The notes under the pieces were generated by a model, which saw only the letters and a list, made by a program, of their open reading frames with translations, was not told where the DNA came from and ran no database searches. Positions 44,959 through 52,176 of a DNA stretch of 64,000 nucleotides are shown here, piece after piece. The position numbers and the translations under genes were made by a program. Position 1 is the first letter of the stretch, and every line of letters starts with the position of its first letter. The DNA lies in the NCBI RefSeq assembly GCF_031202305.1, contig NZ_CP101731.1:62001-126000 (forward strand), written 5' to 3'. This DNA is from Pelagibacterium sp. 26DY04. GTDB lineage: Bacteria; Pseudomonadota; Alphaproteobacteria; Rhizobiales; Devosiaceae.

Positions 44959-45966
44959 CTAAATCGGCGATCGCCCGTCGGGCAAAACCCGATGTGGTGG
45001 GGTATGTCCGTCCAGAAACGTGCGAATGTTGACGATCACCGTCTCCCCCATCTCGATCCGCGATTCCAGCGTCGCCGAGCCCATATGCGGGGTCAAGATC
45101 ACCTTGTTGGCCCGCGCCAGCTCCACCAGCTTGGGATTGGCGCCCTTCTTGTGCTCGAAAACGTCGAGCGCGGCGCCGGAAAGATGTCCGCTCGCCACGA
45201 GGTCGGCCAGCGCGTCCTCGTCGACAAGCTCGGGGCGCGAAATGTTGACCACGAACGCCCCGTCGCGCAGGCGGCCCAGCCGGTCGGCGGAAAGGATGTT
45301 GAAGGTGTCGCGATTGTGGGGCGTGTGCAGCGAGATGATGTCGACATGCTCCACCATCTCGTCGATCGAATCCCACCAGGTCGCCCCCAGCGCCTCCTCG
45401 ATCTGCGGTGGCTTGCGCGTGCGTCCGCAATAGTGGATGGCCAGCCCGAAGGCCCGCGCCCGCCGCGCGACGGCGGTGCCGATCCGCCCCAGCCCCACGA
45501 TCCCGAGCGCCTTGCCGCCCAGCCGCCGCCCCAGCATCCAGGTGGGCGACCATCCCGGCCAGGTGCCGTCGTTCAAAAGCACCTGCGCCCCCTCGGTCAG
45601 CCGGCGCGGCACCGAAAGCATCAGCGCCATGGCCATGTCCGCTGTGTCCTCGGTCAGCACCGAAGGCGTGTTGGTGACGGTGATCCCGGCCGCATGGGCA
45701 GCCTCGATATTGACGTTGTCGAACCCGTTGCCGAACTGGGCGATGAGTTTGACCGATGCGGGGAGCTGGGCGATCAGGCCTGAATCGATTCGATCGGTGA
45801 TCGAGGAAACCAGAACCTCGGCGTCATGGAGCGCGGTCAGCAGCGCCGGCGCGTCGAGCGGGACGTCGCTTTGGTTGAAGCTCACGTCGAATAGTGCCGC
45901 CATGCGGGCCTCGACGGCTTCGGGCAGGCGTCGCGAAACGACGATTTTGGCCCGGTCCCGGGTCAC
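44959..45966 (-). CDS. D-isomer-specific 2-hydroxyacid dehydrogenase (D-glycerate dehydrogenase/hydroxypyruvate reductase type)
   Basis: 335 residues from a GTG at 45966. The NAD-binding motif GIVGLGRIGTAVARRARAFG is at about 155-174, and the catalytic Arg (NISRPELVDEDAL), Glu (DVFEHKKGANP) and His (LTPHMGSAT) positions are those of the family; the block NGFDNVNIEAAHAAGITVTN is typical. It reduces hydroxypyruvate, glyoxylate or a related acid with NAD(P)H. Its promoter lies in the 92-base divergent gap before the SH3 gene. Confidence 0.92.
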   Translation of the reverse strand: MTRDRAKIVVSRRLPEAVEARMAALFDVSFNQSDVPLDAPALLTALHDAEVLVSSITDRIDSGLIAQLPASVKLIAQFGNGFDNVNIEAAHAAGITVTNTPSVLTEDTADMAMALMLSVPRRLTEGAQVLLNDGTWPGWSPTWMLGRRLGGKALGIVGLGRIGTAVARRARAFGLAIHYCGRTRKPPQIEEALGATWWDSIDEMVEHVDIISLHTPHNRDTFNILSADRLGRLRDGAFVVNISRPELVDEDALADLVASGHLSGAALDVFEHKKGANPKLVELARANKVILTPHMGSATLESRIEMGETVIVNIRTFLDGHTPPHRVLPDGRSPI

Positions 45967-46058
45967 ACCTTCACCATTTTTGCGCCCTACCCGAAGTGCC
46001 GTTTATCGGTTTTCAGCGACCATTAAGTTCGCTCCGGTACTGTTAGGGAAAAAGCGCC

Positions 46059-46673
46059 GTGCTGCAAAGCCTTCCCAAGTTCTGCCCCGGCGCACCGGTA
46101 TCGTTTTTGATGAGTTATCCCTTGCGTTTTCTTGCACCCCTTTGTGCCCTGCTTGTGCTTTTCGCCAGCCCCGGAACCATAGCCCCCGCTCAGGCGCAGG
46201 CCACCCAGGTCGGCCGGTCCAGCGGCCTGCCGGTGCCGCGCTTCGTCTCCATCCGCAACGCCCCGGTCAATGTCCGGGTCGGCCCGGGCACCAATTACGA
46301 TATCGCTTTCACGTTCGTGCGGCCGGGCGTGCCCGTCGAAATCACCGCCGAGTTCGATACCTGGCGCCGCATCCGCGATGTGGAAGGCGATGAGGGCTGG
46401 GTGCATCAGAACCTTGTGGTGGGCGATCGCACCGCGCTGGTCGCGCCCTGGCAGGCGGAGGGCTCGATTGCGTTGCGCGTCGGGCCCCAGCAGGACGCGG
46501 CGGTCCGCGCCTGGCTCGCGCCCTCCATGCTGGTCGCCGTCCATTCCTGCGATGCGAGCGCCTGCGAAATCCGGCTCAGCCACACGGGTGCCGATGGGCG
46601 TGCCACGACCTATCAGGGCTTTGTCGCCCAGGAGACGCTCTGGGGCGTCTATGCCGGAGAAGTCTTCGACTGA
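46059..46673 (+). CDS. Secreted SH3-domain protein
   Basis: About 204 residues from a GTG at 46059 (AGGGA upstream); an ATG at 46110 would give a textbook signal peptide (MSYPLRFLAPLCALLVLFASP) and is a real alternative. After the cleavage region the protein holds a bacterial SH3-type domain: RNAPVNVRVGPGTNYDIAFTFV, then GDEGWVHQNLV; a second SH3-like half follows (GSIALRVGPQQDAAVRAWLAP). Two cysteines (CDASACEI) may form a disulfide. These proteins bind the cell wall or partner proteins; nothing more can be read. Confidence 0.86.
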   Translation: MLQSLPKFCPGAPVSFLMSYPLRFLAPLCALLVLFASPGTIAPAQAQATQVGRSSGLPVPRFVSIRNAPVNVRVGPGTNYDIAFTFVRPGVPVEITAEFDTWRRIRDVEGDEGWVHQNLVVGDRTALVAPWQAEGSIALRVGPQQDAAVRAWLAPSMLVAVHSCDASACEIRLSHTGADGRATTYQGFVAQETLWGVYAGEVFD

Positions 46674-46691
46674 GCGAGTCGGCGGACGCCC

Positions 46692-47141
46692 CTAGCCGTT
46701 CCGGCCCACCTTCTTGACCCGCACGATCACGTCCACATGGGTCACCGCCATGCCCTCGGGGGCATCGGGAATCCCGGCAATGCGGATGGAATCGGAAGGG
46801 ATGTCCTCGATCCGCTGCTCGTCTTCGATAAAGAAGTGGTGGTGATCGGTGGTGTCGGTGTCGAAATAGCTGCGTGAGGCATCGACGGAGATTTCGCGCA
46901 ACAGCCCGGCCTGGCGGAACTGGTGCAGCGAATTGTAGATGGTGGCCAGCGATACCGAAACGCCCGCCGTTTCGGCTTCCGAATGGAGCTGTTCGGCATT
47001 GACGTGCCGGTGGGGGCCGGAAAACAGGAGTTCGGCCAGCGCCAGACGCTGGCGGGTGGGCCGCAGCCCGGCCATGCGCAGCACGGCCATGAGGCACGGG
47101 CCGCGTGAGGGATGCGCCTCGGCCCGGATCGGTGCAGTCAT
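46692..47141 (-). CDS. irr: Fur-family iron response regulator Irr
   Basis: 149 residues from the ATG at 47141. A winged helix (GLRPTRQRLALAELLFSG, VSVSLATIYNSLHQFRQAGLLREI) is followed by DTDTTDHHHFFIEDEQRIEDIP, whose HHH cluster is the histidine site known to bind heme and metal in Irr proteins. It lacks the N-terminal GCPWHDV heme motif of Bradyrhizobium Irr. In this group Irr controls iron and heme genes. It is divergent from hpf with a 271-base gap. It lies far from fabAB, next to which irr is encoded in many relatives. Confidence 0.92.
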   Translation of the reverse strand: MTAPIRAEAHPSRGPCLMAVLRMAGLRPTRQRLALAELLFSGPHRHVNAEQLHSEAETAGVSVSLATIYNSLHQFRQAGLLREISVDASRSYFDTDTTDHHHFFIEDEQRIEDIPSDSIRIAGIPDAPEGMAVTHVDVIVRVKKVGRNG

Positions 47142-47412
47142 CGGCTTGTTTTCGCCTTTTGGTTTAAGTTCTTGGCCCGGACTATACCGGTCAAGGGCCC
47201 CGGAAACAAGCAGCGCTCCGGGCGGGAAATTTTGCGTGCCGGGGCGGAACGCCGGGCTTGCTCTCATGGTTATCCACCGGGTGGGTCAAAATCCCCGATG
47301 CGATTTCTCTTGCGATTGCCAAGGGCCCGCGATGGGGTCTAGACTCGCCCTGCCCGGCACCGTTGGGCCCAAGTCCCTTGCCGGGCATACGCAACCAGAC
47401 CAGGAGGCCATC

Positions 47413-47985
47413 ATGAGCTTGCGTGTATCTGGCAAAAACATGGACGTCGGCGATGCATTGAGGGGCACGGCAACCGAACGCTTCGACGCCGTGGTCGGCA
47501 AGTATTTCGATGGTGGATATGACGGCCATCTGACCCTCGAGCCGGAGGGAATCGGCTACCGCGCCGATTGCATGATCCATCTCGATACCGGCATCGTGCT
47601 GCAGGCTTCCGCCTCGGCCAATGATGCCACGGCCGCCTATGAAGATATGGCGACCCATATCGAAAAGCGCCTGCGGCGCTACAAGCGCAAGCTCAAGAAT
47701 CACCGGCGCCTGGTCAATGGAAGCGGCGATGGCGGCTATGCCGCCTATGTGTTGGCGGCGCCTAGCGACGATATCGAACTCGACGAGGATTTCGCGCCGC
47801 CCGTCATTGCCGAGACCACGCAGAACCTTCGCACCATGAGCGTGGGCGAAGCTGTGATGGAACTCGATCTCGCCCAATCCGACGTAATTGTGTTCCGCCA
47901 TGCTGGACACGGCGGCATGAATGTGGTTTACCGCCGGCCCGACGGGAACATCGGATGGATTGATCCGGCCCTGTCAGAGACATGA
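47413..47985 (+). CDS. hpf: Long-form ribosome hibernation-promoting factor (HPF)
   Basis: 190 residues from the ATG at 47413 with CAGGAGG upstream. An N-terminal RaiA/S30AE domain (MSLRVSGKNMDVGDALRGTATERF, IEKRLRRYKRKLKNHR) is joined by a linker to a C-terminal dimerisation domain (SVGEAVMELDLAQSDVIVFRH, MNVVYRRPDGNIGWIDP). The long form inactivates ribosomes as 100S dimers in stationary or starved cells. The open frame extends upstream, but the start at 47413 matches the family. ptsN follows on the same strand after 159 bases. Confidence 0.94.
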   Translation: MSLRVSGKNMDVGDALRGTATERFDAVVGKYFDGGYDGHLTLEPEGIGYRADCMIHLDTGIVLQASASANDATAAYEDMATHIEKRLRRYKRKLKNHRRLVNGSGDGGYAAYVLAAPSDDIELDEDFAPPVIAETTQNLRTMSVGEAVMELDLAQSDVIVFRHAGHGGMNVVYRRPDGNIGWIDPALSET

Positions 47986-48144
47986 CGCGCGATGAAGCGG
48001 TTCGAGGCGACAATTGTTGCCATGGAGCGCGACGAACAATGAAAACGCCCCCAACCTCTTGTAAAGGACAATTGGTCATGGTGCGGGCGCAGCACGGATT
48101 GCACGGCCGTCATAGACGCGAAAACAACTCCAAAGGTTTGTTAA

Positions 48145-48612
48145 ATGGAACTTGCTGACATTCTGTCGCAGGACTCTATCATCGCCTGCGCTAAGGTCGC
48201 GAGCAAACGCCAGCTTCTCCAGCTTTTGGCCGATCGCGCTGCCGAACTCACCGGGCTGGACGCCCAGTTGGTCTTCGAAACGCTCCAGAATCGCGAGCAA
48301 CTCGGCTCGACCGGGCTGGGCAATGGCATCGCCATCCCGCACGGCAAGATCAAGGGCCTGCCTCACGTCACGGCGCTGTTCGTGCGGCTCGCCCAGCCCA
48401 TCGATTTCGATGCGGTGGACGATCAGCCGGTGGACCTCGTGGTGATGCTGCTCGCGCCCGAGGGCTCGGGCGCCGATCATTTGAAGGCCCTGAGCCGCGT
48501 GGCGCGCCTGCTGCGTGCCGATGGCGTGGTGGAAAAGCTGCGCACCACCAAGGAAATCGACAAGCTTCGCGATATCCTCACAACCCCGCTCGAAGCCACC
48601 CACGCCGCTTGA
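48145..48612 (+). CDS. ptsN: PTS IIA-like nitrogen regulatory protein PtsN
   Basis: 155 residues. The phosphorylatable His is in GNGIAIPHGKIKGL, typical of EIIA-Ntr, with FVRLAQPIDFDAVDDQPVDLVVMLLAPEG. It is the output protein of the nitrogen PTS, regulating potassium and nitrogen functions. It follows hpf, the usual hpf-ptsN pair (here separated from the rpoN locus). It ends before a strong terminator. Confidence 0.94.
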   Translation: MELADILSQDSIIACAKVASKRQLLQLLADRAAELTGLDAQLVFETLQNREQLGSTGLGNGIAIPHGKIKGLPHVTALFVRLAQPIDFDAVDDQPVDLVVMLLAPEGSGADHLKALSRVARLLRADGVVEKLRTTKEIDKLRDILTTPLEATHAA

Positions 48613-48618
48613 GAATAA

Positions 48619-48644
48619 AAAAGGCCGCCAATTGGCGGCCTTTT
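48619..48644. terminator. Terminator after ptsN
   Basis: AAAAGGCCGCCAA paired with TTGGCGGCCTTTT (48619-48644, a perfect inverted repeat, tip AATT). It lies 7 bases after the ptsN stop and is symmetric, so it can act in both directions. Confidence 0.9.
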
Positions 48645-48680
48645 GCATTACATCTTCGGAAGCTTGGTGAGACGTCGCGG

Positions 48681-48779
48681 ATTGTCGGGTCAAGCCCGAC
48701 AATGACGAGGAGGGTATAGGACTAATCGCGCGCACGAACACTGCTGCCGGCCATCCCCGTCCTCGGGCTTGACCCGGGG
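48681..48779. repeat. Two REP-like inverted repeats between ptsN and the DUF1150 gene
   Basis: ATTGTCGGG and CCCGACAAT (48681-48689 and 48695-48703) with loop TCAAG, and CCTCGGG and CCCGGGG (48761-48767 and 48773-48779) with loop CTTGA. GGGTCAAGCCCG is common to both in opposite orientations. This class is common in Rhizobiales. The 229-base gap otherwise holds no gene. Confidence 0.6.
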
Positions 48780-48841
48780 ACCCGCAAGGCTTCCGGGACC
48801 GAAGCGGGCGTTTGTGCCCGCCGCGACCGTCCTGCCCTTCA

Positions 48842-49144
48842 CTAATGCAAAGTGGCCAGCCGCACCTCGTGGCCCTCGATCCAGTCCATGATCGCTTCAC
48901 GTGAATCAGCGATAAGTACCGGAGCGCCATCGGCGCTCATCAGGAGTTCGAGCCTCTGATCGGCGGGAGCCATGGCCGCCTGGGGAATGAAGTCGACAAG
49001 ATCGCCGGCATCCATCTGCTTCCAGAAAACGATGTCGCCCGCGCCCAGCGCGGCAAACTGCGCCGCCGTCAGCGCGCGCAAGGGTTCGGCCGAGACGCCG
49101 AGATGGGCGTCGGTGAACGCTGTTTTTTCAATCGGTTTGTTCAT
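48842..49144 (-). CDS. DUF1150 family protein
   Basis: 100 residues. LRALTAAQFAALGAGDIVFWKQM, LADSREAIMDWIEGHEVRLATLH and LLMSADGAPVLIADSR are the DUF1150 family pattern. Function unknown. It is encoded 13 bases after the Hsp20 gene on the same strand, a pairing that recurs in Rhizobiales. A ribosome binding site GAAAGG precedes the ATG at 49144. Confidence 0.85.
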   Translation of the reverse strand: MNKPIEKTAFTDAHLGVSAEPLRALTAAQFAALGAGDIVFWKQMDAGDLVDFIPQAAMAPADQRLELLMSADGAPVLIADSREAIMDWIEGHEVRLATLH

Positions 49145-49157
49145 AACGCATACCTTT

Positions 49158-49580
49158 CTACTCGACCGACCTGATGTCGATACGGCGGGTCACCGGTTCG
49201 GTGACGGGCCGGTATACGGTGATAACGAGGAGGCCGTCTTTCAGTTCGGCACCCTCTATCCTCATGCCTTCGGCAAGCAGGAAGGTGCGCTGGAACTGCC
49301 TGGCGGCTATGCCGCGATGCAGGTATTGGCGCGCACCATCTTCGGTCTGCCGGCCCCGCACGATGAGCTGATTATCCTCCCCAATCACTTCCAGATCGTT
49401 ACGAGCGAACCCGGCGACCGCAATGGCGATCCTGTAGGTCTCGTCCCCGTTCTCGGCGGTCACCCGCTCGATATTGTAGGGAGGATAGCCCTCGGAAGCG
49501 CGTTGCAGCCGGTCGAAACGCTCTTCAAACGTATCGAAGCCCAAAAGGAAGGGGGCGGAAAACAGCGATACCCGTGTCAT
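49158..49580 (-). CDS. Small heat-shock protein (Hsp20 family)
   Basis: 140 residues from the ATG at 49580. The alpha-crystallin domain has YRIAIAVAGFARNDLEVIGEDNQLIVRG and the consensus GMRIEGAELKDGLLVI; the N-terminus PFLLGFDTFEERFDRLQRASEGYPPYNIE resembles HspA/HspH class A proteins of rhizobia. It is a holdase that binds unfolded proteins. A ROSE-type thermosensor in the 5' leader was not seen. Confidence 0.92.
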   Translation of the reverse strand: MTRVSLFSAPFLLGFDTFEERFDRLQRASEGYPPYNIERVTAENGDETYRIAIAVAGFARNDLEVIGEDNQLIVRGRQTEDGARQYLHRGIAARQFQRTFLLAEGMRIEGAELKDGLLVITVYRPVTEPVTRRIDIRSVE

Positions 49581-49698
49581 CGGTCGTTCATGTCCTTGAT
49601 ACCCAAGCAACATATTGCGGCGTTGGCCCTCTCATAGGCGCCTTTCGCCGATTGCCTATGATATGGGTTTTGGGCCGAACCGTTCAAGGGAAGCGAGA

Positions 49699-50556
49699 GT
49701 GCCCAACGAGCCCGTATCGATCATCATGCCCGCCTATAGGGCGCAGGCGACCATCGCCCGCGCCGTGGCCGCCGCGCTCGCCCAGACCCATTCTCACTTC
49801 GAATTGATCATCATATCCGACGATGGCTGCGATTATGAGGCCGTTCTGGGCCGCGCCGGCATCGCCGATCCGCGCATTCGCCATCTCGAATCGGGGTTGA
49901 TCGGCGGCGGTTCGCCCCCGGCCCGCAATATGGGGCTCGATGCGGCGCGCTATCCCATCGCCGCGGTTCTCGATGCCGATGACGCGTTTAAGACCGAAAA
50001 GCTGGCCATTATGGTCCCACTCGCCGCCCGGCACGGGCTGGCGTCCTGCGCGCTCGATGTGACGCTCCCCGACGGCACTCACCTGCGCCATATCGCCAGG
50101 GGCGAGGATGGGCTTCTGACCCCCGGGCAGTACAAATTCGTCAATTTTTCCATGGATTCGATGCTGGTCCATGACCGCCGCCGCGCCGATCCGCGCTACG
50201 ATCCGTCCCTGCCCTGCATGACCGATCTCGATTTTCTCCTGAAGATCTTCGTCACGGTCCCGGCCTGTTTTCACGTCGGGACGCCGCTCCATGACTATGT
50301 GAAAATGCCCGTCTCGGTCTCCAACGGTCCCGGCGTCACCGAGCGCATGGTGGCCACCAAGCACGAGTTGCGCCGACGCCTCGCCGATGGCTTCTATCCC
50401 CTCGCCGACCCGGACGGCATGGCCGGCATCGACCGTTTCCTCGCCATCTCGCTCGACGCCGAGCAAAGCTATGCCCCGCGCCCCGGTGCCATTCCGCCCG
50501 ATCTGTTCGAGGATCATCTCGAACCGCTGCTCATGGCCGCTGGGACGCGGGTCTGA
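49699..50556 (+). CDS. Family 2 glycosyltransferase (ExoO-like)
   Basis: About 285 residues from a GTG at 49699 with GGGAAG upstream; ATG 49663 is an alternative. VSIIMPAYRAQATIARAVAAALAQTHSHFELIIISDDG is the GT2 N-terminus; AVLDADDAFK carries the metal-binding DxD-like site, and SPPARNMGLDAARYPIAAVLD is typical. It transfers a sugar to a growing glycan, in the style of the succinoglycan ExoO group. No other polysaccharide genes adjoin it, so its target is unknown. Confidence 0.85.
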   Translation: MPNEPVSIIMPAYRAQATIARAVAAALAQTHSHFELIIISDDGCDYEAVLGRAGIADPRIRHLESGLIGGGSPPARNMGLDAARYPIAAVLDADDAFKTEKLAIMVPLAARHGLASCALDVTLPDGTHLRHIARGEDGLLTPGQYKFVNFSMDSMLVHDRRRADPRYDPSLPCMTDLDFLLKIFVTVPACFHVGTPLHDYVKMPVSVSNGPGVTERMVATKHELRRRLADGFYPLADPDGMAGIDRFLAISLDAEQSYAPRPGAIPPDLFEDHLEPLLMAAGTRV

Positions 50557-50560
50557 AGCG

Positions 50561-51553
50561 TCAGGCGCTGAGCAACGCGGTTGCGCGCGGGTCGCTACGA
50601 TCGATGCAGCCCATGGCAACCAGCGTGTCGCGCATGGCGGTATCGAGCGGGGTGCGCGGCTCCGCCCCCAGCAGCTCCACCAGGCGGCGGTTGTCGAGCC
50701 GCATGGGGTGGCTCCAGATCGCGGCAATATCGGCCGCTTCACGGGGAAAGCCGCCGAACGGGGAGAGCAGCCGCATCGCCCACCAGGGAAAGCGGCGAAC
50801 CGGCAGTTCGCGCTCCACCACCCGCTCGATCGCTGCGATCATTCCCCGGCCATCGGCGTCGTAAAATCCCTCGAACTGGACCCGCTCGAAGGGCTCTAGC
50901 CTTTCGCGGCTCTCGAGCAGCAGCGCGAACGTCTCTGCAAGGTCGGGCAGATACGCCCAGCTATGCCCCGCCCCGCGCGCCACGTTGACGATGCGGCTGA
51001 CCGGCTTGCCCGGCGCCACCATGGCCTGCCCGAACCAGTTCGAGCGCGCCTCGGGGCCGAAAAAATCGCCCGCCCTAAGGATCAGGCTCGGCACCTCCGG
51101 CGCCGCCCGCTCCAGCCGCGCCTCCATCTCGGCGCGGATCTTGCCCTTGTGGCTTTTGGGCCGTTGCGGGCTGTTCGCGGACAACAGCGGCGTCGTCGCC
51201 GGATCGAAATTGTAGACGGTCCCCGGCAACACCACGCGCGCCCCGCCCGCCGCCCTGGCAGCGGCGATGGTGTTGTCGATCATCGGCAGCACCACCTTGT
51301 CCCAATCGCGATAGCCCGGCGGGTTCACCGCATGAACGATGACCGAGACACCCTCGGCCGCCGCGACCACATCGCCGCGCACAGTGGCGTCGCCCTTGAC
51401 CCAGCCGATTCCCGCCAGCCCTTTCGCTTGCGCTGCGGCAGGGTCGCGAACCATGCCGCGCACCGTCCATCCCTTGGCCACCAGCGCCTTGGCGATCGCT
51501 CCGCCCACGCCGCCCGTGGCGCCCAACACCAATGCCGTCCTTTGCCTGTCCAT
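50561..51553 (-). CDS. NAD(P)-dependent epimerase/NmrA-type SDR protein
   Basis: 330 residues. The Rossmann motif is LVLGATGGVGGAIAKALVAKGWTVRGMVRD, with GDVVAAAEGVSVIVHAVNPPGYRDWD and LPGTVYNFDPATTPLLSANSPQRPKSHKG following (the Y and K of an extended SDR). Substrate unknown. It converges with the glycosyltransferase gene, with only 4 bases between, so a terminator must be shared or absent. The C-terminus is typical of NmrA/epimerase proteins. Confidence 0.86.
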   Translation of the reverse strand: MDRQRTALVLGATGGVGGAIAKALVAKGWTVRGMVRDPAAAQAKGLAGIGWVKGDATVRGDVVAAAEGVSVIVHAVNPPGYRDWDKVVLPMIDNTIAAARAAGGARVVLPGTVYNFDPATTPLLSANSPQRPKSHKGKIRAEMEARLERAAPEVPSLILRAGDFFGPEARSNWFGQAMVAPGKPVSRIVNVARGAGHSWAYLPDLAETFALLLESRERLEPFERVQFEGFYDADGRGMIAAIERVVERELPVRRFPWWAMRLLSPFGGFPREAADIAAIWSHPMRLDNRRLVELLGAEPRTPLDTAMRDTLVAMGCIDRSDPRATALLSA

Positions 51554-51742
51554 CGGTTCAACTCCTTGTCCGTGACGGTCAAAGGATGGGGTGGCAGCGC
51601 CTTAGAGAAAATTGCCAAAACTTTCCGCTTAGGTTGAAACTCTTTTACATGCCCTGCGGATTTCTACCCACGCTCCCATAAACTCCGCCGCACATCGCCG
51701 CATCCGATGATCGGGACCGAATTGGCGTGAGGGGGCGGACAA

Positions 51743-52174
51743 ATGCCGCGGAAACGGCGCTGGAGATTTGTGAGTGATCTCCGTGGGGCATCGGCGGTCG
51801 AATTCGCCCTCATCGCGCCGGTGTTCCTGCTGCTGGTCTTCGGCGCCCTGGCCTATGGCATCTATTTCGGCGCCGCCCATGCTGTGCAACAACTGGCCGC
51901 CGATGCCGCCCGCGCTGCGGTGGCCGGGCTGACCGGCACCGAACGCACCGCTCTGGCCGAGGCTTTTGTCGCCAACAATGGCGGCGCCTATGTCCTTCTC
52001 GATCCCGACCGGCTCACCCTCGCCGCCGCCCCCAGCCCCCTCGACCCGGACCAGTTCCTGGTCAGCCTCTCCGATGACGCTTCCGCGCTCCCCATCTGGA
52101 ACCTCTATCCCCCGCTTCCCCTGCCCGACAGCCGCATCGCCTTTTCCTCCACCATCCGCAATGGCGGGGTTTGA
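51743..52174 (+). CDS. TadE-like pilus assembly protein
   Basis: 143 residues. A basic N-terminus (MPRKRRWRFVSDLRG) is followed by the TadE pseudopilin motif ASAVEFALIAPVFLLLVFGALAYGI, with the conserved Glu in an E-F-A-L helix. Start ATG at 51743 has AGGGGGCGG upstream. TadE proteins are minor pseudopilins of the Flp/Tad pilus. No other tad gene is nearby except the next one. Confidence 0.87.
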   Translation: MPRKRRWRFVSDLRGASAVEFALIAPVFLLLVFGALAYGIYFGAAHAVQQLAADAARAAVAGLTGTERTALAEAFVANNGGAYVLLDPDRLTLAAAPSPLDPDQFLVSLSDDASALPIWNLYPPLPLPDSRIAFSSTIRNGGV

Positions 52175-52176
52175 CG

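Noticed and set aside
49581..49698. ROSE-type RNA thermometer ahead of the Hsp20 gene
   Set aside because: I saw no ROSE hallmark (a U-U-G-C-U element pairing with the Shine-Dalgarno) in the short leader; not tested by folding.
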